From Actinomycetota bacterium (GTDB lineage Bacteria; Actinomycetota; Thermoleophilia; Gaiellales; Gaiellaceae): a stretch of 36,623 bases of DNA. Below the pieces are notes generated by a model, which worked only from the letters and a program-made list of their open reading frames with translations, did no database searches and was not told where the DNA came from. A program made the position numbers and the translations under genes. Position 1 is the stretch's first letter, and the number at the start of each line of letters is the position of its first letter. Positions 31,823 to 36,623 of the stretch are shown piece by piece. The DNA lies in assembly GCA_005884005.1 (NCBI GenBank), contig VAWI01000054.1, positions 1 to 36,623 on the forward strand, in the 5' to 3' direction.

Positions 31823-32629
31823 ATGCTCCTGGCCAGCGTCGAGTACGCCCGCCCTCGGTCCGTCGACGAGGCGCTCTCGTTGCTCGCCGCCAATCCGAAC
31901 GGGCGGGCGCTCGCGGGCGGGCAGACGCTCGTCAACGTGATGAAGGCTCGGATCGCGGCGCCGGAGCTGCTCGTCGACCTCAACGCAATCCCAGGGTTGC
32001 GCGAGATCCGGGAGACCGACGAGGGGCTGGAGCTCGGCCCGATGGTCACCTACACGCAGCTGGCCCGGTCCGAGGAAGTGATCCGCACGCGTCCGATCCT
32101 CGCCGAGGTCGCTGCCCAGATCGCGGATGTGCAGGTGCGCAATCGCGGCACGCTCGGCGGGAACCTCTGCTCGAACGACCCGACGAACCACCTGCCGCCG
32201 GTGCTCGTCGCGGTCGGGGCCACGATGACGGTCGCGGGGGCAGCCGGCACGCGGACGGTTCCCGCTGAGGAGTTCTTCCTCGGCGTCTACCTGACGGCGG
32301 TCGGCTCCGGCGAGCTGTTGACCGGGATCTCGGTCCCGCAGCGGCAGGCCGGCGACGGCTTCGCGTCGGTGACGATCGGCGCCGACGGGACCTGCATCGC
32401 GAACGCCGCCGCGAGCATGAACGGAGGTGTGCGCGTCGCGCTCGGCTGCGTCGCGGCCACGCCGGTGCTGATCGAGGTGCCCTCGGCCGACGAGGAATCG
32501 GTGCGCTCGGCGGTCGCCGACGCGGAGCTCGACCCGCCCTCGGACATTCACGCCCCGGCCGCGTACCGGCGGCAGCTTGCGGGCGTCCTCGCGGGGCGCG
32601 CCGTCCGGCAGGCGAGTGGGGCGGCGTGA
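31823..32629 (+). CDS. molybdenum hydroxylase FAD-binding medium subunit (CoxM-like)
   Basis: This 268-residue subunit passes electrons from the iron-sulfur subunit through FAD to an acceptor. It carries the two FAD signatures AGGQTLV (31-37) and [11 protein letters not shown] (110-120), and the family start [19 protein letters not shown]. The C-terminal domain (about 165-268) is complete. It leads an operon with the 2Fe-2S and Mo subunits; the next gene's GTG overlaps its stop (32626-32629). The enzyme belongs to the xanthine oxidase family; no evidence makes it a CO dehydrogenase, so no cox symbol is assigned. Confidence 0.92.
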   Translation: MLLASVEYARPRSVDEALSLLAANPNGRALAGGQTLVNVMKARIAAPELLVDLNAIPGLREIRETDEGLELGPMVTYTQLARSEEVIRTRPILAEVAAQIADVQVRNRGTLGGNLCSNDPTNHLPPVLVAVGATMTVAGAAGTRTVPAEEFFLGVYLTAVGSGELLTGISVPQRQAGDGFASVTIGADGTCIANAAASMNGGVRVALGCVAATPVLIEVPSADEESVRSAVADAELDPPSDIHAPAAYRRQLAGVLAGRAVRQASGAA

Positions 32630-33108
32630 GCGAGCCGGTCGCGCAGAAGACGATCAGCGTCGAGGTCAACGGCACGACCTACGAGCGCGAGGTCGAGGCC
32701 CGCCGCCTGCTCGTTCACTTCATCCGGGACGACCTCGACCTGACCGGAACGCACGTCGGTTGCGACACCGGCAACTGCGGGGCCTGCTCGGTGATCGTCG
32801 GCGGCACGCTGCTGAAGAGCTGCATGATGCTGGCGATCCAGGCCGACGGCGCCTCGATCGAGACCGTCGAGGGCCTCGCCGTCGACGGCGAGCTGAAGCC
32901 CCTGCAGCAGGCGTTCGGCGACCACCACGCGCTGCAGTGCGGCTACTGCACGCCGGGGATGCTGATGAGCGCGAAGGCGCTGCTCGACGAGAACCCCGAG
33001 CCGACCGAGGGCGAGATCCGCCGCGCGATTCAGGGCAACATCTGCCGCTGCACCGGGTACGTCAACATCGTCGAGGCGATCGCCGCGGCCGCGGAGGCGG
33101 GTTCGTGA
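32626..33108 (+). CDS. molybdenum hydroxylase 2Fe-2S small subunit (CoxS-like)
   Basis: A 160-residue iron-sulfur protein with both clusters intact. The plant-type ferredoxin motif [12 protein letters not shown] gives Cys46, 51 and 54, with Cys66 in LLKSC. The C-terminal cluster uses Cys105 and 108 (QCGYCTPGM) and Cys140 and 142 (NICRCTGY). It transfers electrons from the Mo site to FAD. GTG 32626 overlaps the previous stop, and its own TGA overlaps the GTG of the large-subunit gene. The length is typical. Confidence 0.94.
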   Translation: MSEPVAQKTISVEVNGTTYEREVEARRLLVHFIRDDLDLTGTHVGCDTGNCGACSVIVGGTLLKSCMMLAIQADGASIETVEGLAVDGELKPLQQAFGDHHALQCGYCTPGMLMSAKALLDENPEPTEGEIRRAIQGNICRCTGYVNIVEAIAAAAEAGS

Positions 33109-35587
33109 CCGAGACCACCGCCCCCACGAGCGCCATCGTCGTAGAGGAGCAGGAGACGCGGCCCGGCTTCATCGGGACCAGCATCCCGCGGAAGGAGGAT
33201 CGGCGTCTCGTCCAGGGCGAGGGGGTCTTCTTCGACGACGTCAAGCGGCACGGGATGGGCTTCGTCCACTTCGTCCGCTCGCCCTACGCGCACGCGAAGA
33301 TTGTCTCGGTCGACGTCGCGGGCGCGCTCGAGCTCAAAGAGGTCTACGGGACGCTGACCGGCGACGAGGTCGCGATCCTGACCGACCCGTTCTTCGAGAT
33401 GTCGGTGCCGCCCGGCAGCGAGATCAAGGACTACGCGCTCGCAGTCGGCAAGACCCGCTTCGTCGGCGAGCCGGTGGCGGCCGTCGTCGCCGCGACGCGT
33501 GAGCTCGCGCGTGATGCAGCCGAGCTGGTCGAGGTCGAGTACGAGCCGCTCGAGCCGCTGGTGGACGCCCGGCGCGCGCAGGAGCCGGACGCGCCGATCC
33601 TGCATGACGACGCGGGCTCGAACCTCGTTTGGGAGGGCGTGTTTGACTGGGGCGACTGGGACTCATGTGTCGCGGAAGCCGACCGCGTCGTCCGGATCAA
33701 GGAGCTCCACTTCGACCGCTTCTCGTCGACGCCGCTCGAGTGCTCCGGCTGCCTCGTCGAGTTCAACCGGGGTACGGGGCAATGGACGATGTACTGCAAC
33801 CATCAGATGCCCGGCATCGGCGCGATCTGGATGGCGCCGTCGCTGCGGGTGGGAACCGACAAGCTCCGTTTCGTCACCAGGACATCGGCGGCGCTTTCGG
33901 CAACAAGATCTGTCTCCATCCCTACTTCGTCGCCTGCTGCCTGCTCGCGCGCAAGCTGAACCGCCCCGTGCAGTGGACGGAATGGCGGACCGACCAGCAC
34001 ACCGCCAACGCACACGGGAACGAGCGCTGGTTCGAGGACACCGAGGTCGCCGTAAAGGCCGACGGGACGCTGCTTGGTTTCAAGACGAGCGCGATTGACG
34101 ACTGCGGCGCGTTCCCGCGGTACGAGCCGCTCGGCTGCATCATCTGGGCCCAGGTCACGCCAGGCTGCTACCGCTGGCAGAACGTCCGCGTCGACTTCAC
34201 CCAGGTCGCGACGAACAAGTCTCCGGTCTCGCCAAACCGCGGCTACTCGCGGATGCAGCACCTCTGGTTCACGGAGCGCGTGATCGACATCGTCGCCAAC
34301 GAGCTCGGGCTCGATCCCGTCGAGGTGCGGAAGCGGAACTACGTCAAGGCGCACGAGTTCCCGTGGACGACGCCGAACGGCTGCGTCTACGACTCGGGCG
34401 ACTACGCGCGCTGTCTCGACATCGCGCTCGAGCTCGTTGGCTACGAGGGGATCGACGAGCGCCGCCGTGATGCCGAGTCGCGGGGCAAGCTCCTCGGTGT
34501 CGGGATCGGCTCGACCCTCGACTCGGGCACGAACAACTTCGGGCAGTCGCAGCTCCTCAACCCCGAGCTGCAGTTCTCCGGCAACAACGAGGTCGCGACC
34601 GTCAAGCTCGATATCTTTGGCGAGGTCGTCGTCACGCTCGGAACGGTTCCCCAGGGGCAGGGCCATGAGACGACCGCCGCGCAGGTTGTCGCCGATGCAC
34701 TGGGGATCTCGCCCGACGAGGTTACGGTCCGTCCGGGCCACGACACCTACTGGAACTCCCACGCCGGCTTCTCCGGCACCTACGCCAGCCAGTTCGCCGT
34801 CACCGGCCTCGGCGCGGTCAAAGGCGCGGTCGACCAGCTCGCCGGCGAGATCCGGACGATCGCGGCGGCCGTTCTCGGGGGCGTCCCCGAGGACGCGGTC
34901 GTGCTCGAGGACGGCTTTGCCAAGCTGCGCGAGAACCCCGAGGCGGCGATCCCGTTCATGGGGATCGGCGCGATCGTCAACGCGAACAACGCGATCCTCC
35001 CCGAAGAGGCGCGCCACGTGACCCTCAACTGCCGCTACGTCTACGTGCCGCCGTTCGAGGTCCCCGACAAGGAGCGTAAGTACGGCAACCTGACGCTGAC
35101 GTACGCGAGCCAGATTCACGTCTGCGTGCTCGAGGTCGACCCCGAGACCGGCGCCTACGAGATCGTCGACTACGCCGCCGTCGACGATTGCGGCAACCGG
35201 ATTCATCCGCAGATCGTCGAGGGCCAGGTGCATGGCGCGACCGCGCAGGCGCTGGGCGCGGCGACGCACGAGACGTTCACGTACGACGAGCAGGGAAACC
35301 TTCTGACGCCGAACTTCTACGACTACCACGTGCCGCACGCGCTCGACATGCCGCCAATGAAGACCGGCTACATCGAGTCCCCGTCTCCCTTCACCTCGCT
35401 CGGCGCCAAGGGCATGGGCGAGGGCGGAGGCGCCGGGATCCACGCCGTCTGCGCGGCGCTGCAGGATGCGCTCCGGCCGGTTGGGAACCCGATCGTCTAC
35501 GACTCGTGCAACCCGCCGCATCGGGTGTGGGAGCTGATCTCGAACCCGGATGAGTCGCGCGCCCGGGTTGCGGTGGAATCGCGGTGA
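33105..35587 (+). pseudogene. molybdenum hydroxylase large subunit (CoxL-like), frameshifted
   Basis: This Mo-cofactor subunit would be about 827 residues. It begins at GTG 33105 and reads correctly (GFIGTSIPRKEDRRLVQGEG, FVHFVRSPYAHAKI, FVGEPVAAVVAATRELARDA) to about 33878, then shifts; that frame ends at 33959. The rest continues one frame away as DIGGAFGNK (from 33881) to TGA 35587, so one base is missing between about 33876 and 33881. The 3' part keeps QGQGHETTAAQVVADALGI and the catalytic Glu in GAKGMGEGG. The active-site loop reads NRGYSRMQ, not the AYRCSFR of form I CO dehydrogenase, so the substrate is another compound. Both halves are otherwise intact, so a recent mutation or assembly error is likely. 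Confidence 0.87.
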
Positions 35588-36078
35588 AGGTCGCCGGCGA
35601 GCGCACATTCGACGTCCCGCAGCAGACCGTGTGGGAGGTGTTGAACGATCCGGCGCGGCTGGCCAAGACGATCCCGGGGGTGGAGAGCTTCGAGGTTCAG
35701 GACGAGCGGCACTGGCATGCGAACTGCAACATTCCGCTCGGCCTCGGCAGTCTCAAGATGCGGATCAGATTCGAGAAGACGGAGGAGCGGCCGCCGGAGT
35801 ACGCGAGCCTCAAGGCCAAGGGCGATGGAGTCGGCGCGATCATGAGCATGCAGACCCAGTTCGAGCTCTCCTCGGCCGGCGCCGAGACGCGGATGCGCTG
35901 GGAGGCCGACGTTTCGATCGCCGGGCCGGTCGGGTCGATGGGTCAGCGCGTTCTGCAGCCGATCGTCCAGCAGCAGGTCGCCAACGTCCTCGACGCGCTC
36001 GACAAGCAGGTGCAGGAGGCGGCCCGGGCCGGTTCCGGCGCACCCGAGGAGCCGGCACCCTCGGCGTCATGCAGCTGA
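35584..36078 (+). CDS. CoxG-like SRPBCC protein
   Basis: A 164-residue member of the SRPBCC/CoxG family: GERTFDVPQQTVWEVLNDPA start, 'IPGVESFEV', and the long C-terminal helix (MGQRVLQPIVQQQVANVLDA). CoxG proteins accompany carbon monoxide and related molybdenum hydroxylases; in CO oxidisers they help anchor the enzyme to the membrane or quinone. GTG 35584 overlaps the large subunit's TGA, so it belongs to the operon. A short Gly/Pro/Ala tail follows the domain. Confidence 0.87.
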   Translation: MKVAGERTFDVPQQTVWEVLNDPARLAKTIPGVESFEVQDERHWHANCNIPLGLGSLKMRIRFEKTEERPPEYASLKAKGDGVGAIMSMQTQFELSSAGAETRMRWEADVSIAGPVGSMGQRVLQPIVQQQVANVLDALDKQVQEAARAGSGAPEEPAPSASCS

Positions 36079-36623
36079 CGATGGAGCCGCTCGAGGAGAT
36101 GCTCGCCTCCGCGCGCGCGATGGACGAGGCCGGTATGGACACGATTTGGCTCGCCGAGGCCTACCCCTGGTGGCGGAAGCACGGGATGGAGGCGCGCTCC
36201 TCGACCGTCGTCTCGGCGCTGATCGCCCGCGAGACCGAGCAGCTCACGATCGGCTGGGGGATCATCTCGCCGTTCACGCGCCATCCCGTCCAGGCGGCGA
36301 TGGACGCGCGCGTCGTCCAGGAGGCGGCGGGGCCGGACCGCTTCCTGCTCGGCTTCGGCACGTCGAAGATCTTCCTCAACAACGCCCGGCTCGCCATCAA
36401 GAAGACGCTGGGGCCGATGCGCGAGGCGGTCGAAATCGTTCGCGGCGTCCTCGGCGGGAAGGCGTTCGAGTTCGAGGGCGAGACATTCTCCGCCTCGGTT
36501 CCGGCGCTTGCTCCCGAGGCCGAAAGCCCGCGCGGCTCGCCCGCAATCTATGTAGCCGCGACGGCGCCGAAGATGCAGAAGCTGGCGGGAGAGATCGCGG
36601 ATGGCCTGCTGACGCCGTCGATC
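36069..36623 (+). CDS. LLM-class flavin-dependent oxidoreductase (partial, cut by window end)
   Basis: The first 185 residues of a luciferase-like, FMN- or F420-dependent oxidoreductase. Typical elements are LASARAMDEAGMDTIWLAEA, 'LTIGWGIISPFTRHPVQAAM' and DRFLLGFGTSK. ATG 36069 overlaps the coxG-like stop by 10 bp, so it is translated with the Mo-hydroxylase operon and may act in the same catabolic pathway. The gene runs off the window. Confidence 0.88.
   Translation, partial: MQLTMEPLEEMLASARAMDEAGMDTIWLAEAYPWWRKHGMEARSSTVVSALIARETEQLTIGWGIISPFTRHPVQAAMDARVVQEAAGPDRFLLGFGTSKIFLNNARLAIKKTLGPMREAVEIVRGVLGGKAFEFEGETFSASVPALAPEAESPRGSPAIYVAATAPKMQKLAGEIADGLLTPSI

Noticed and set aside
33105-35587. 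Naming the operon coxMSL carbon monoxide dehydrogenase
   Set aside because: The AYRCSFR active-site loop of form I enzymes is absent; only membership of the xanthine oxidase family can be supported.
33803-35608. 601-codon minus-strand open frame opposite the hydroxylase large subunit
   Set aside because: Antisense to a recognisable enzyme; its composition is biased and it shows no motifs.

Overview
The window is GC-rich, gene-dense bacterial DNA with many GTG/TTG starts, 4-bp stop/start overlaps and several probable leaderless starts with TAnnnT-type -10 boxes. Together with the family mix (DrrAB-type ABC exporters, ECF41/SigJ-like sigma factor, a PASTA protein, a cox-type molybdenum hydroxylase operon, a KorB-type 2-oxoacid:ferredoxin oxidoreductase subunit) this suggests a high-GC actinobacterium, perhaps of the Thermoleophilia; that placement is inference. 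I see no tRNA, rRNA, CRISPR array, intact transposase or replication origin.

Layout. 1-1690: end of a gene run with a membrane protein tail, two related tiny proteins, korB and a DUF2007 protein, closed by a 24-bp perfect palindrome. 1770-6675: an alpha/beta hydrolase, a broken TetR gene, a DUF6159 membrane protein, and an ECF sigma factor divergent from an ABC exporter pair. 6700-10155 (minus): a small membrane protein, then the run MFS exporter > EEP-family hydrolase > LigT-like protein > coiled-coil protein. 10303-10473 is a remnant resembling vanadium haloperoxidases. 10530-13474 (minus): a three-gene unit of secreted duplicated-domain protein > OmpR-type regulator > histidine kinase, ending in a strong hairpin. 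13540-16910: a secreted RTX/Asp-box protein, then MarR > MFS behind a perfect palindromic operator. 16973-17178: two near-identical 97-bp units, each able to form three hairpins. 17180-19078: a GspE-N-like protein divergent from a kinase-less PASTA protein. 19283-22331: a MarR repressor divergent from a three-gene ABC exporter.

22337-25237 (minus): a collagen-like/lamin-tail secreted protein and an MFS transporter fused to a cyclic-nucleotide-binding domain. 25347-25496: a 49-residue acidic protein made of two copies of one motif. 25589-29306: a GNAT acetyltransferase and two divergent Asp-box (sialidase-fold) secreted proteins. 29376-31660: a GAF-SpoIIE phosphatase convergent with a flippase-like membrane protein. 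31823-36623: FAD, 2Fe-2S and Mo subunits of a xanthine-oxidase-family hydroxylase, a CoxG-like protein and the start of an LLM flavin oxidoreductase. The Mo subunit gene carries a single-base frameshift near 33878.

The genes fall into efflux with local regulators (four exporter loci), secreted or surface proteins (RTX/Asp-box, collagen-LTD, PASTA), and redox metabolism at both ends. The most unusual items are the tandem structured repeat, the secreted duplicated-domain protein wired to a two-component system, the MFS-cNMP fusion and the acidic two-repeat protein.
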